Part shown: positions 35,138 to 44,124 of the stretch, in pieces
Numbering within the stretch: the first letter of the stretch is position 1
Layout: every line of letters begins with the position of its first letter
NCBI GenBank assembly: GCA_004799545.1
Contig: SSMU01000005.1
Span: 1-64,000 of the forward strand
DNA: 64,000 bases
From: Phenylobacterium sp.
GTDB taxonomy: Bacteria > Pseudomonadota > Alphaproteobacteria > Caulobacterales > Caulobacteraceae
Reading direction: 5' to 3'
Notes under the pieces: model-generated
Told to the model about the DNA's origin: nothing
What the model saw: the letters and a program-made list of their open reading frames with translations, nothing else
Databases searched by the model: none
Position numbers and translations under genes: made by a program

Positions 35138-35610
35138 GCGCCGGCTCCTTCCACGATCCGGTAGATCCGGCCCGCGTCGGTCTTCTCCGAGGTGACGGCG
35201 AGCTTGCGATCCTTCTTGATCGCGCCCGAGATCGCGCCCCGCACCGAGTGCGCCTGCCACCCGGTCGCCTGCATCATCGCCTCGACGCTGGCGCCTTCGG
35301 TCCGTCGCAGCAGCTCGATGATCGTCCCGATCTTGCCCTTCGGCGGCGCGGCGGGAGTCACGGCGCCCGGCGCCTTTCGACCGCGCGCCTTCGGGCCCTC
35401 CGGAACCGCGGGCTCGCCGATCGTCGTCCGGCCAGCTTCCGTGATCGTAAGGCGACTTGGCCCGGCCGCCTTGGGGACTGAGATCATCAGGCCGCGCCTG
35501 ATCAGCGCCTTCGCCGTCGCGGCGGCCGTTTCGGCGGCTTCGACCGCGCCGTCTTCGGCCTTGGCGGCCTCGCCCAGGAGATCGCTCTGGGCCTTGGTGA
35601 GCTTCGTCAT
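35134..35610 (-). CDS. DUF3489 family protein
   Basis: About 158 residues; start chosen for GAGGA upstream of the ATG at 35610. The C-terminal half (KIGTIIELLRRTEGASVEAM, TGWQAHSVRGAISGAIKKD) is the winged-helix-like DUF3489 domain; the N-terminal part is Ala-rich. First gene of the three-gene recombinase module. Confidence 0.85.
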   Translation of the reverse strand: MTKLTKAQSDLLGEAAKAEDGAVEAAETAAATAKALIRRGLMISVPKAAGPSRLTITEAGRTTIGEPAVPEGPKARGRKAPGAVTPAAPPKGKIGTIIELLRRTEGASVEAMMQATGWQAHSVRGAISGAIKKDRKLAVTSEKTDAGRIYRIVEGAGA

Positions 35611-35875
35611 GGTTCGTCCTCGCTTCGTGGCGCCGCGGTGCGCGGCCCCTACCGAGGCGAGCCCGGACCGGAGCCGGGCGAGGACAGGAGGACTGACGCT
35701 CTTCGGCGCAGCGAAGTCCAGCGCTTGACGCGAATCACCTGACACATTTCCCTTGTCGCCAAGGGTCGCTGGATTGCGGCTCCGGCGGCTTCATGGAGGG
35801 ATGGCGCGCAGGTTTCGTGCGCGCCCCTCCGGAAGCCCACTTCCGTCACCCGCGGATTTGAAGACGGGGGTGACG

Positions 35876-37327
35876 ATGGTTCTCAAGATCAATGGCGATA
35901 ACGTCCACGAGACGCTCACCGAGCGCTCGCGAAGGCGACGCGAAGGCCTGCGCGACACCCAGGCCGCCGAGATGTCGCGACCGCCGCGGAATGACATCCG
36001 GCCGAAGCTCGATCTCGTCGAGCGGCCGATCGATGCGCTTAGGCCGCCGCCTCAAGCTGTCAGGAAGGGTCTTCCCGCGCAGGTCGAGCGCATCAAGCGG
36101 TCCTACGGGGCGTTCGGGTTCGTCGAGCCGCTTCTGATCCGCGGTGACGGCGAGATCATCGCCGGCGTCAATCGCCTGGAAGCCGCCAGGCAGCTCGGTC
36201 TGGGCGCCCTGCCCTGCATCGTCGTCGATCACCTGAGCGAGAAGGAGATCCGGAGCCTGCGGATCTCCCTGAACCGCCTGGGCGAGACCGGGACCTGGGA
36301 CTTCGAAGCCCTTCGGATCGAACTTGATGAGCTCATCGTTCTCGACGCGCCGTTGGAAGCCACCGGCTTCACCCTGCCCGAGATCGACGCCCTGCTGATC
36401 GACGACGCGCCGGCCGCCGACCAGGGGGAATCCGCGCTTGAGCCCGACGTCGCCGCGCCGCCGGTGAGCCGCGTTGGCGACGTCTGGCGGCTGGGCAAGC
36501 ACGTCATCGCCTGCGGGGATGCGCGCGAGCCGGCGCTCTACAAGGAGCTCATGAAGAGCGAAGCGGCGCGGCTGGTCCTCACCGATGAGCCGTTCAACGT
36601 CCACATCGGCGGTCACGTGACCTCCGGCGACCATGCCGAGTTCGCCATGGCGAGCGGCGAGATGAGCCGAGACGAGTTCGAAGCCTTCAATGGCGACTGG
36701 ATGAAGGCTTGCCTCGCGCACCTCACGCCCGGGGGCCTGCTCGCGACCTTCATCGACTGGCGCAGCATCGAGCTGGTGCTCGGCGTCGGTCGTGGGCTCG
36801 GCCTGGATCTGCTGAACCTGATCGTCTGGACCAAGACCAACGGCGGCATGGGCGCGCTCTGGCGCAGCCAGCACGAGCTGTTGCCGGTGTTCAAGAAGCC
36901 GGGCGCACCGCACCTGAACAACGTCGAGCTGGGGAAGCACGGCCGGTGGCGGTCAAATGTCTGGCAGTATCCGGGCGCCTCCAGCCTCGGCTCGGACGCG
37001 CGTAATGGCCTCGCTGGTCATCCGACCGTCAAGCCGGTTGCCCTGTTGGAGGACGCGTTGCTCGACGTCACCCATCCGGGCGACGTGGTGCTTGAGCCGT
37101 TCGCCGGCTCCGGCTCGACGCTGATCGCCTGCGAGACCACGGGCCGCCGATGCCGGGCCATCGAACTTGATCCCCGCTACGTCGATCTGGTGGTGCGCCG
37201 GTGGGAGGCGCTCACGGGCCACATCGCGATGCATGTCGAGACGGGCGCCGGCTTCGAGGAAATGGCGGCGACGCGCCAAAAGGCCGCCGCGCTTCTGGTT
37301 GCGAGTGACGCCAGTGTCGATCGGTGA
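35876..37327 (+). CDS. ParB-domain DNA methyltransferase (N6-adenine/N4-cytosine)
   Basis: About 483 residues. A ParB-like N-terminal domain spans about 50-140 (GFVEPLLIRGDGEIIAGVNR, EAARQLGLGALPCIVVDH). The methyltransferase domain has motif IV TDEPFNV (about 241) and motif I EPFAGSGSTLIACE (about 410), with HPTVKPVALLEDAL between. Motif IV departs from DPPY, but I recall that close relatives share DEP[FY], so inactivity should not be assumed. Common on phages and islands as an orphan modification enzyme. The next gene overlaps its 3' end. Confidence 0.87.
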   Translation: MVLKINGDNVHETLTERSRRRREGLRDTQAAEMSRPPRNDIRPKLDLVERPIDALRPPPQAVRKGLPAQVERIKRSYGAFGFVEPLLIRGDGEIIAGVNRLEAARQLGLGALPCIVVDHLSEKEIRSLRISLNRLGETGTWDFEALRIELDELIVLDAPLEATGFTLPEIDALLIDDAPAADQGESALEPDVAAPPVSRVGDVWRLGKHVIACGDAREPALYKELMKSEAARLVLTDEPFNVHIGGHVTSGDHAEFAMASGEMSRDEFEAFNGDWMKACLAHLTPGGLLATFIDWRSIELVLGVGRGLGLDLLNLIVWTKTNGGMGALWRSQHELLPVFKKPGAPHLNNVELGKHGRWRSNVWQYPGASSLGSDARNGLAGHPTVKPVALLEDALLDVTHPGDVVLEPFAGSGSTLIACETTGRRCRAIELDPRYVDLVVRRWEALTGHIAMHVETGAGFEEMAATRQKAAALLVASDASVDR

Positions 37328-37814
37328 CGGGGAGGACGAAGATCCCGATCGTACGGGCTATGAGGTTGGCTATGGTCGCCCGCCACGCGAAACCCAGTTC
37401 AAGCCCGGGCGATCGGGCAATCCCGCGGGCAGACCGAAGGCTCGCTGGGACCTCAGCATGCTGGTCGGCGAGGTCCTGGGCCAGAACGTCACGGTTCAGG
37501 GAAAGAACGGAGCAGTCGAAATGCCCCTTGCCCAGGTGATCCTTGAGACCAACTCGCGCAAGGCGGCCAAGGGCGATCTCGGAGCAGCGAAGTTCGTCCT
37601 TTCCCTCTTGCCCCGGTCCCAGCCCTTCGGCGAGCGGACGCTCTCGCCCGAGCAGGAGGTCGACCAGATGATCAAGGAGCTGACGCCAGAAGAAGGCCGG
37701 CAGGCGGGCGAGATTCGTGAACAGCTGGCGACGTATCTCCCCGACAATGACGAGATCCTCGAATTCGATCCCGGGGACGACGGCCTCAGTCCCCAGGTCG
37801 ATACCGAGTCCTAA
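37314..37814 (+). CDS. DUF5681 family protein
   Basis: About 166 residues. YEVGYGRPPRETQFKPGRSG followed by NPAGRPK is the family hallmark. The start is uncertain: GTG codons at 37305 and 37314 are in frame, both inside the methyltransferase gene, and no clear ribosome site is present. DUF5681 genes often follow ParB-type methyltransferases in prophages and islands; function unknown. Confidence 0.78.
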   Translation: MSIGDGEDEDPDRTGYEVGYGRPPRETQFKPGRSGNPAGRPKARWDLSMLVGEVLGQNVTVQGKNGAVEMPLAQVILETNSRKAAKGDLGAAKFVLSLLPRSQPFGERTLSPEQEVDQMIKELTPEEGRQAGEIREQLATYLPDNDEILEFDPGDDGLSPQVDTES

Positions 37815-37920
37815 GCACCTCTCGATCGCCCACGCGCCGCAATGACTGGCCGCCTACGAAGAGTCCTCGGACCCTTGCGGAACGCCCACAAAGAAGCCGG
37901 CAAAGAAGAAGAGTTTACGC

Positions 37921-38613
37921 TCAGTCCTGCGCGAGCGGCTTATCGACGACATAGCGGATCGAGATGTTCGAAGCCTTCAAGATCCTAAACCGTGAACCGC
38001 GGAAGCCAATCAAGTCGCCCTCCTTCAGGTCGTAGTGTAGCTCCTGGGTGAAAGCTGGTCGGGCAAGGTCATTGGAAAACTCGCGGTAGGTGATCGAGAC
38101 CACGCCCTGCGACACGCCCGCATAGACGAGGTCTCGGCGGAAGCCTCCCGCCGCCTCAGTAGCGGCGGCCCTTTCGATCTGGAGAGCTTGGGTCTTCAGG
38201 AGCTTCGGAGAGTTCGGAAACGCACCCGTGTGCTCATAGATGGCTGGAGGTTTGGTGACGTCGCTCGGGATGAAGATTCCGCCGTAGATCCCCTGCTGCG
38301 GAATCCCAAAAAAGACGTCTTGGAGGCCCGCGGCCTCGTAGTAGAAACCTTCCGGCGTCGAACGTGTGAGTTTGTACGTGCCCGGCGGCACCTCGACCTG
38401 GCTGCCCAGCCCCTTGGCCAAGCCCGTATTCTTCAGCCTCACAGCATCGGTGATTTCGCTCCGCTCCACGGAGACCATGCTCTGGCCGACTTCGACCTCG
38501 GATTCGACTCCGATCTCCGGTCGGATGACCGTCTTCAGCTCCGCGCTTGCCGCTTCCGCTCCAAAGTTGACGAGCAGAGCCCCGAGAACTGCCCAAGTCG
38601 TTCGTCCCTTCAT
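37921..38613 (-). CDS. exported hypothetical protein
   Basis: About 230 residues with a signal peptide ending AEAASAE. The mature part is beta-rich (EIGVESEVEVGQSMVSVERS, TYKLTRSTPEGFYYEAAGL) with many glycines and aromatic residues and no cysteines. No family recognised. It is divergent from the C-protein gene across 98 bp holding the C-type operator, so the same operator may influence it. A secreted protein is unexpected in a defence island. Confidence 0.6.
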   Translation of the reverse strand: MKGRTTWAVLGALLVNFGAEAASAELKTVIRPEIGVESEVEVGQSMVSVERSEITDAVRLKNTGLAKGLGSQVEVPPGTYKLTRSTPEGFYYEAAGLQDVFFGIPQQGIYGGIFIPSDVTKPPAIYEHTGAFPNSPKLLKTQALQIERAAATEAAGGFRRDLVYAGVSQGVVSITYREFSNDLARPAFTQELHYDLKEGDLIGFRGSRFRILKASNISIRYVVDKPLAQD

Positions 38614-38663
38614 CCTCTCGCCTCTTCGTTACCCCTGCACGGCAAGGCGCCGCGGCGGATTAT

Positions 38664-38688
38664 GACTTATAGTCTATGGGCTGAAGTC
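38664..38688 (+). promoter_or_regulatory. C-box-like operator (GACT-N3-AGTC)
   Basis: GACTTATAGTC (38664-38674) matches the consensus of restriction-modification controller (C) proteins. A second, weaker half follows: TATGGGCTGAAGTC, ending in AGTC at 38685-38688. The arrangement (strong left site, TATGGG spacer, weaker right site) is as in C-protein operators. It lies 24 bp upstream of the small HTH gene. Confidence 0.65.
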
Positions 38689-38711
38689 AAGCTCGCCCGC
38701 GCCATGCGCGG

Positions 38712-38921
38712 ATGGATGTCCGTCAGAGAGTCGGCCTCAACGTGCAGGCGCTTCGCCGTGCGCGGGGCTTGTCTCAGGAGGAGCTCGCGCATCGGGCGGA
38801 GATGCACCAGACCTACCTAAGCGGCGTGGAGCGCGGCCGGCGCAATCCGTCCTTGCTGGTCCTTCAGCGACTGGCGACGGCGCTCTCCGCCGACGTGGCA
38901 GATCTAGTGCGGCCGCGCTGA
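38712..38921 (+). CDS. restriction-modification controller-like HTH protein
   Basis: About 69 residues, almost entirely one XRE-type HTH: VGLNVQALRRARGLSQEELA, HRAEMHQTYLSGVERGRRNP. Length and the NPSLLVLQRLATALSADVADL ending match C proteins (C.AhdI/C.Esp1396I type), which time the expression of restriction genes. The upstream operator is of the right class. No Shine-Dalgarno is seen; C genes are often leaderless. The obvious candidate target is the gene at 39218, 296 bp downstream. Confidence 0.75.
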   Translation: MDVRQRVGLNVQALRRARGLSQEELAHRAEMHQTYLSGVERGRRNPSLLVLQRLATALSADVADLVRPR

Positions 38922-39217
38922 GGCTCGGGTCGGCTGCGTTTCAAATTCCGCAGATGGATGCGGGTCACGGAGGCGATCACCGCGGCGATAACCCAGCGTG
39001 GCGCCAAAGATGCTGGCGGAGGCTCGCGCAAACAGCGGCTTTGTCCATGACCGGACCTTGGCTTGCAGCCCAAAAGCGGAGGTTCGCGAGCTCCGACCGC
39101 TGATGCGCAGCAACTCTTGGCCTCGTTTCGTGCAGTCGCTCTCAGTCTACACTAAATGATGGCTCGCTGACCCCGCCTATTGGTGGTCTGGCGGCTTCGT
39201 CTGCAAGGGCTTGAGCG

Positions 39218-40903
39218 TTGACGCAGGGGGTCGAGGTTCATCGCGCGGCACTGGAGAAGGCCCTCGCATGGACCGCCGTCTGCGATGGGAACCTGCAGGC
39301 ACGCTTCGCGGGCTACGAGCGCCCGGTACTGCTCAATATCCTGCGATCGATCGACCTCACGGGTTATTTCCGCGTCTACAAGCCAAAGTACCTCGTCGAG
39401 GGCATGCCGAGTTATCTCGACGTCACCTGGATGGGCCTGGCGCACGCGATCCACCTATGCGGCGACGCGGCCATGACCGGCCCAGGAATGGCCTGGCGCC
39501 TCCCCGAGACCGATGAACTTCGCTGGGCCGACGCCTTCCTTTACCGTGCCGGGCTCGTCACGCATTTCCGGCGATTGGCCCAATTGGTCCGCTTCGGCCT
39601 CGCCACCGTCGAGGCGAAGGACTCCACTTCGGTCCGTTTCCTGATCCATGCGCAGGACCGCGAGTCTCGGGATCGCGGGGCCATCGACTGGTACATCGGC
39701 CGGATGCAAATGCGCGACGCGCCCTTGCTCCAGGCCTACAGCGCCCGCAACGATGCCGCCATGTTCGCCGAGCTCAAGGCGAGAGTCGGCCCCGATCCAA
39801 CCTTCGGAATTCGATACTCGTCCTCTCGCGAACTGGAGGAGCACTTCGAGTTCCGCGCTGAGCTCCGCGCCGGCCGCCTGCCGGGCCACGACTGCCTATC
39901 GCGGGAAAGTCGGATCGGCCCGCTGGCATTCGGGGAGTGGCGTCACATCGTGGTGACCGGCATGGCGCGCTCCCTCAAGCACGCGTCCTTCGTAAACATG
40001 CTTGTTGCATCCGGAACGCAGCCATCGCCGGCGGCCTTGATGACGATCTTCTCCCACGAGACCAAGATCGGTGGTGAGTGGGGCGGGCTGCATGATCTCG
40101 ATCCAGCCACGACAAAGGTCATGCTGGAGGTCATGGGCTTGTCGCCGACGGACCGATCCGAACTCGAGCGCACCTTCGATTGTCCGCAGGCCCTACTTGT
40201 CCGAGGCGGCGACGAGTTCTGGATCCAGCCGATCTTTAGTGGGCTGCACAATCCTTTCACGTGGGTGACGCGCAAGCTGAGGCGGACATTCCGGTCCGAC
40301 TGGGATCGCGCGGTCAACGCCCGAGAGGCGACCTTCCGCGAGGATTTGGGCGCTCTTCTGACAGAACCCCGCTTCCACATGGTGCCGACGCCGCGGAAGA
40401 TCCGCGGCCCGTCTGGGGTGAAGACCGACATCGATGCGATCATCGTCGATCGGCGATGCGGAACGATGGCCCTGTTCCAATTGAAATGGCAGGACGCCTT
40501 CGAGAATTCCTTGTCGGAACGGGAGAGCCGCCGCCGGAACCTGGGATCAGAGGGCAACGCGTGGGTGGAGACCGTCACCCGTCATTTCAAAGGCATGTCG
40601 GCCAGAGAGGTGGCGAATCATCTGGGCGTTCAGCCGCAGTTGGCTGACACGGTGGCGAGGACGCGGATCATCGTCCTGACGCGAAACGCTGCCCGGTTCT
40701 CCGGTCCTGAAGATCAGGACCGCCGTGCCGCTTGGATCTCGTGGTACGACCTGCTCCGCCGCTATGAAGCCGTCCGGAGGGACGCCGATCCCCTGTCGAA
40801 GGTCTGGCTCGGTGCCCGTCGCCGGGACGCTCCACGGCCCGACCGTCGTCGACAAGGCTTCGACGTGGATGGCATCCGAGTCGAGGTGATCTCGCAGGCG
40901 TGA
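39218..40903 (+). CDS. large protein with C-terminal PD-(D/E)xK-like nuclease segment
   Basis: About 561 residues from the TTG at 39218, the first start after an in-frame stop at 39212, preceded by AAGGG. The first 390 residues are mostly helical and unrecognised. At about 400-425 there is GVKTDIDAIIVDRR followed by MALFQLKWQDAF; this resembles the PD-(D/E)xK/NERD pattern D...QxK, with Gln in place of the acidic residue. It may be the restriction component under the upstream C protein. The 296-bp gap 38922-39217 shows no gene. Confidence 0.55.
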   Translation: MTQGVEVHRAALEKALAWTAVCDGNLQARFAGYERPVLLNILRSIDLTGYFRVYKPKYLVEGMPSYLDVTWMGLAHAIHLCGDAAMTGPGMAWRLPETDELRWADAFLYRAGLVTHFRRLAQLVRFGLATVEAKDSTSVRFLIHAQDRESRDRGAIDWYIGRMQMRDAPLLQAYSARNDAAMFAELKARVGPDPTFGIRYSSSRELEEHFEFRAELRAGRLPGHDCLSRESRIGPLAFGEWRHIVVTGMARSLKHASFVNMLVASGTQPSPAALMTIFSHETKIGGEWGGLHDLDPATTKVMLEVMGLSPTDRSELERTFDCPQALLVRGGDEFWIQPIFSGLHNPFTWVTRKLRRTFRSDWDRAVNAREATFREDLGALLTEPRFHMVPTPRKIRGPSGVKTDIDAIIVDRRCGTMALFQLKWQDAFENSLSERESRRRNLGSEGNAWVETVTRHFKGMSAREVANHLGVQPQLADTVARTRIIVLTRNAARFSGPEDQDRRAAWISWYDLLRRYEAVRRDADPLSKVWLGARRRDAPRPDRRRQGFDVDGIRVEVISQA

Positions 40904-40934
40904 ACCTAACTTGCGTCACGCGCCGGCCTGCCGG

Positions 40935-41648
40935 TCAGGCTGGAACGAGCCTGGAGACGCGCTTCAGCAGGTGTCGACGAAAGGCGACGCGATCGGCGCC
41001 GTGGTGAAGGCGGCGGTGGCAGTTCGGACATACGGCAATCGCGTTCTCGATCACGTCAGGCCCGTCGTCCGCCAGACGACGAACGTGGTGCACTTCCAGG
41101 AACGGCTGGCCCGAGGGCCGAAGGAAGGGCGCGGCGTTCTCACAAGCCTCGCAGACCCCACCGCTCTCCTGTAGGACCCAAGCGACGACCTTCGGATCGC
41201 GCACGTAGATGGCCACGGCGGCGCCCTCACGCTTGGCAGGCGATCTGTTTCCGGCGGGTTTTGGAACCTGCCCCGAGGCGAGGATGATACTCGCCCGCTG
41301 CATGGCGACGTTGGCGTCCGCCGACGGCGTCACCGCCTCTTCGCGCAGCTCGTCAAGGAGTTCCAGCAACGTCGCGGTCGGCCCTGGTCCGACGTGGGTG
41401 AGCGAACTGCCATAGCGTCCCGTGACAGGCTGCCGAGCAGCCGCAAGGACGACCGTGATGTTTCCCATCCTTCGACCTATCGAGCCTTCGCTGCGGGGAT
41501 GGAGCACGCCTCGAGACAGGTCCCGATGAAACTGCGCCGGGGAGAAATCGTCGGCCGCCGCCTCCTTTGCCCAGGCCACGATCTGCAGGTAGGCCCGTAA
41601 AGCTTCCTTCAGCTCCGCCCGCGACCAACGCTCACCCTGCCCTGGCAT
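40935..41648 (-). CDS. HNH endonuclease, last gene of the core operon
   Basis: About 237 residues. The N-terminal half (WSRAELKEALRAYLQIVAWA, GVLHPRSEGSIGRRMGNI) is a helical DNA-binding-like region common in HNH proteins. The C-terminal HNH motif is CEACENAAPF, LEVHHVRRLADDG, NAIAVCPNCHRRLHHG, with Cys pairs for a structural zinc. GGAGGAAG precedes the ATG. It lies 89 bp after the ATPase stop on the same strand. McrA-like restriction of modified DNA is possible. Confidence 0.8.
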   Translation of the reverse strand: MPGQGERWSRAELKEALRAYLQIVAWAKEAAADDFSPAQFHRDLSRGVLHPRSEGSIGRRMGNITVVLAAARQPVTGRYGSSLTHVGPGPTATLLELLDELREEAVTPSADANVAMQRASIILASGQVPKPAGNRSPAKREGAAVAIYVRDPKVVAWVLQESGGVCEACENAAPFLRPSGQPFLEVHHVRRLADDGPDVIENAIAVCPNCHRRLHHGADRVAFRRHLLKRVSRLVPA

Positions 41649-41737
41649 GGTCTTCCTCCCCGAGCCCTGCGCTCAGTCTAGCAGCGTAGGACTCGAGTCC
41701 GCCGCCCCGCTCGATCATCGTGACGGTGCCCTGGACA

Positions 41738-42835
41738 CTAGGAGGCCGACGATTGATCACGCAGGCTGGGCATGTCGCGGGCGCCGTCGAGCATCTCGAC
41801 CAGGCCTCTGGCGAGCCTACGAGGGTTGCGGGCTGGATCATCGACCCATGCCGCGATGACGACCTCCAGTCCGTCGCCGGCGTCCTTGAGCCCATAGCCA
41901 ACCTCGTAGAGAGCCGCGACCGCGAGCGCGAGGCGCTCGGCTTCGTCGCGTCCGAGCAGTGGAGGCGACAGGCGCCGAAAGTCCCCCGCGCACCACTGAC
42001 CGAAGAAGGAGCGCCCAGCGTCCTTGACGCGCCAGGACGACCTCATGCCCTGGTCGAGGTCGTAGGCGACCATGCGCTCGAAGTTGCCGGCGGCTCCAAA
42101 CACCCAAAGGATGGAGGGCACTCCGAGCAGCGAACCCATGGCGTTATAGGCGCTCGCTCTGGACGCCGAGCTCCAAAGCTGGCCGAGGCTCTCCAACTCG
42201 TCACCAAGTACGACCAGACCCCCATGGCCGCATGCCCGCATCAGCGCAGCTAAGGCCCCTAGACGACCGACGGCGGCGAGCTTGCGACCCTGGTCGTCGC
42301 GGATCGTGAGGTCGACACCAAGAAGGATCGACCAGGCCCCAGAGCGGCCCAACAACAGCTTGTCGCCCCGCGAGTTCGCCCCGTGCAGGTCCCTGAGCGC
42401 CGCGCCGAACGCGTCCGCGCGCTCGTTCGCGAAAGATGCGAGTCGGCCGTTTAGGATCGGATCGTTCAGGCAGTTGCGGACCACGGATCGAAGACCCGTC
42501 GCGCCTCCGACCTCGATCGTCTGCGCCAACACCGGATAGAGCCTATTCGGATGCGAAAGCGGCACCGTGCGGGCGTTGAACGTGACGGTCGCCGCGGCGA
42601 TCGCCCGCTCGCGCGCCAAAGCCCTGGCCAGGGCCAATGTCTGGGATTTTCCGCTGCCCCAGGGTCCTTCGACAAGGATCGGGTTGGTGGGCTCGGCCGC
42701 GGCGAGGCGAGCCAGCGTGCGATCGAAGACGCCCTGTACCGCCTCCTGGCCCACGCTCAGCAGAGCAGCATGGTTTACCGGCGCCGCGCCGACGCGCAGC
42801 GCACGGATCGCGGCGCGCGCATCGGCGGCGCTCAC
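41738..42835 (-). CDS. P-loop ATPase, BrxD-like (second copy)
   Basis: About 365 residues. Walker A is EGPWGSGKSQTL (about 56-62); Walker B is GLVVLGDELESLG (about 207), with a sensor-like ILWVFGAAGNFERM after it. Length and order of elements resemble the BrxD/DUF2791 ATPases, but it is more diverged than its neighbour. It overlaps that neighbour by 4 bp, arguing for obligate co-expression. Probably an NTP-driven remodeller or loader in a complex. Confidence 0.7.
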   Translation of the reverse strand: MSAADARAAIRALRVGAAPVNHAALLSVGQEAVQGVFDRTLARLAAAEPTNPILVEGPWGSGKSQTLALARALARERAIAAATVTFNARTVPLSHPNRLYPVLAQTIEVGGATGLRSVVRNCLNDPILNGRLASFANERADAFGAALRDLHGANSRGDKLLLGRSGAWSILLGVDLTIRDDQGRKLAAVGRLGALAALMRACGHGGLVVLGDELESLGQLWSSASRASAYNAMGSLLGVPSILWVFGAAGNFERMVAYDLDQGMRSSWRVKDAGRSFFGQWCAGDFRRLSPPLLGRDEAERLALAVAALYEVGYGLKDAGDGLEVVIAAWVDDPARNPRRLARGLVEMLDGARDMPSLRDQSSAS

Positions 42836-44124
42836 GCGGCCTCGGTGTCTAGCGCCAGCGCGGCTTCACCGATCGCCTGGGCCGCGTCGATGACTCCCCC
42901 TGGATCCTCCCGATTGTTCTGGAGGGCGTCCACGACCACACGAGCGAGAAGCCGCGGCTTTGCGATCCGATAGGCCGAACGCGAGACCTCATGGACGAGC
43001 GGCGAGAGGTCGATCGCCCTCGCGACCTCTCCGTGCGCGATCACGAAGACTTCGCGTATGTTCTCCGCCATCTGACGGAGATCGGATTCGGCGAGCGCGG
43101 TTCTGTCCAGGTCCACGACGGGGCCCCGCCAACTGATCCCGCCTCCGATCGGCTGAATGCGGGTCGTCAGCGCGTCGTAGCGCGGGAACCAGTTGGCACC
43201 TTCGAACATCTCGGGTGTGGCGGCGAGGAACAGGCACAGCCGCCGAAAATCCCCTTCACCGCCGCAGTGATCGACGAATTCCCTGAGGGCCTGGAGGGCC
43301 TGGTCCTGGCGGCGCCGCGACCCGAGCTTGGCGATCTCCTCGACCTCGTCGATGCACAGCAGCAAGCCCTCGTACCCCGCCGCCCGAACGAGCCAGAGCA
43401 GTCCCCGCATTACGGCGCGAGCGTTTCCCACACCGATCGGTTGCAGATCCACATCCGCCGCCGTGCTTCCCGGTACCGCTAGGTAGACACCGGAGACGCG
43501 GACGCGTTCACCACCCCGCATCCACCGGCCGATGGAGGATGCGGCGGCCTGGTCGCGGGCCAGGTCGGCGCGGGCGAAGACGAGTAAGGCTCGCACGAAA
43601 TCGCCGTGCAACGCCGTATCCGCGAAGCGATCCTGCAGAAGCGTCCACATGCGGCGATCCGCTTCCAGAGGGCGGGAGATGTCGCCGTCGCGGATCCTGG
43701 CGTCGCGCTTTAGATTAGCCGTCCATCTACGCAGGAGTTGGATGAGCGGATCGCGCGGCATACTCCTCGAAGGTGCCGCATCCTCGCCAGCGTCGAGCTT
43801 TCCCACGATCTGCGGCAGAAGTGTCTCGAACCGGTCGATCTGCACGCCATCGGCCCGGCACTCGACATGGCAGGTCAACCAGTTGGCGCGTCGGGCTCGG
43901 TCCTGAACGATCGCCAGGAAGTGGCTCTTTCCGGCGCCATAGGCGCCCCGGACAAAGCGGGCTTCGGCGTGGCCGTCTTCGGCGATCTCCAGCAAGAGCT
44001 CCTCCTGCGCCGCGAGCCATCGTTGATGACCCACGTGCAGGAAGCGCGCGCCGCTGGCGCCCGCCGTTCCCCGGCCGAGCGAGCGGATCAGAGCGCGCGC
44101 CTCCTTAGGCGTCGGCGCGCTCAT
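42832..44124 (-). CDS. BrxD-like ATPase (DUF2791)
   Basis: About 430 residues, typical for BrxD. RALIRSLGRGTA and FLHVGHQRWL start the protein; Walker A is GAYGAGKSHFL (about 58-66), Walker B LLLCIDEVEEIAKL (about 253-262), then LQALREFVDHCGGEGDF and LFLAATPEMFEG. This pattern is that of the BREX ATP-binding protein BrxD. No BREX hallmark (PglZ, BrxC, PglX) is in the window, so it is used in another context here. Overlaps both neighbours by 4 bp. Confidence 0.8.
   Translation of the reverse strand: MSAPTPKEARALIRSLGRGTAGASGARFLHVGHQRWLAAQEELLLEIAEDGHAEARFVRGAYGAGKSHFLAIVQDRARRANWLTCHVECRADGVQIDRFETLLPQIVGKLDAGEDAAPSRSMPRDPLIQLLRRWTANLKRDARIRDGDISRPLEADRRMWTLLQDRFADTALHGDFVRALLVFARADLARDQAAASSIGRWMRGGERVRVSGVYLAVPGSTAADVDLQPIGVGNARAVMRGLLWLVRAAGYEGLLLCIDEVEEIAKLGSRRRQDQALQALREFVDHCGGEGDFRRLCLFLAATPEMFEGANWFPRYDALTTRIQPIGGGISWRGPVVDLDRTALAESDLRQMAENIREVFVIAHGEVARAIDLSPLVHEVSRSAYRIAKPRLLARVVVDALQNNREDPGGVIDAAQAIGEAALALDTEAA

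Noticed and set aside
39211..39516. Alternative frame MSVDAGGRGSSRG... over the start of the nuclease-like gene
   Set aside because: It is Arg-rich and overlaps the longer frame with better amino-acid composition.
41632..41718. Possible 28-codon gene (MIERGGGLESY...) between the BrxD-like and HNH genes
   Set aside because: No ribosome site and no way to show conservation; it may be only the leader of the HNH gene.
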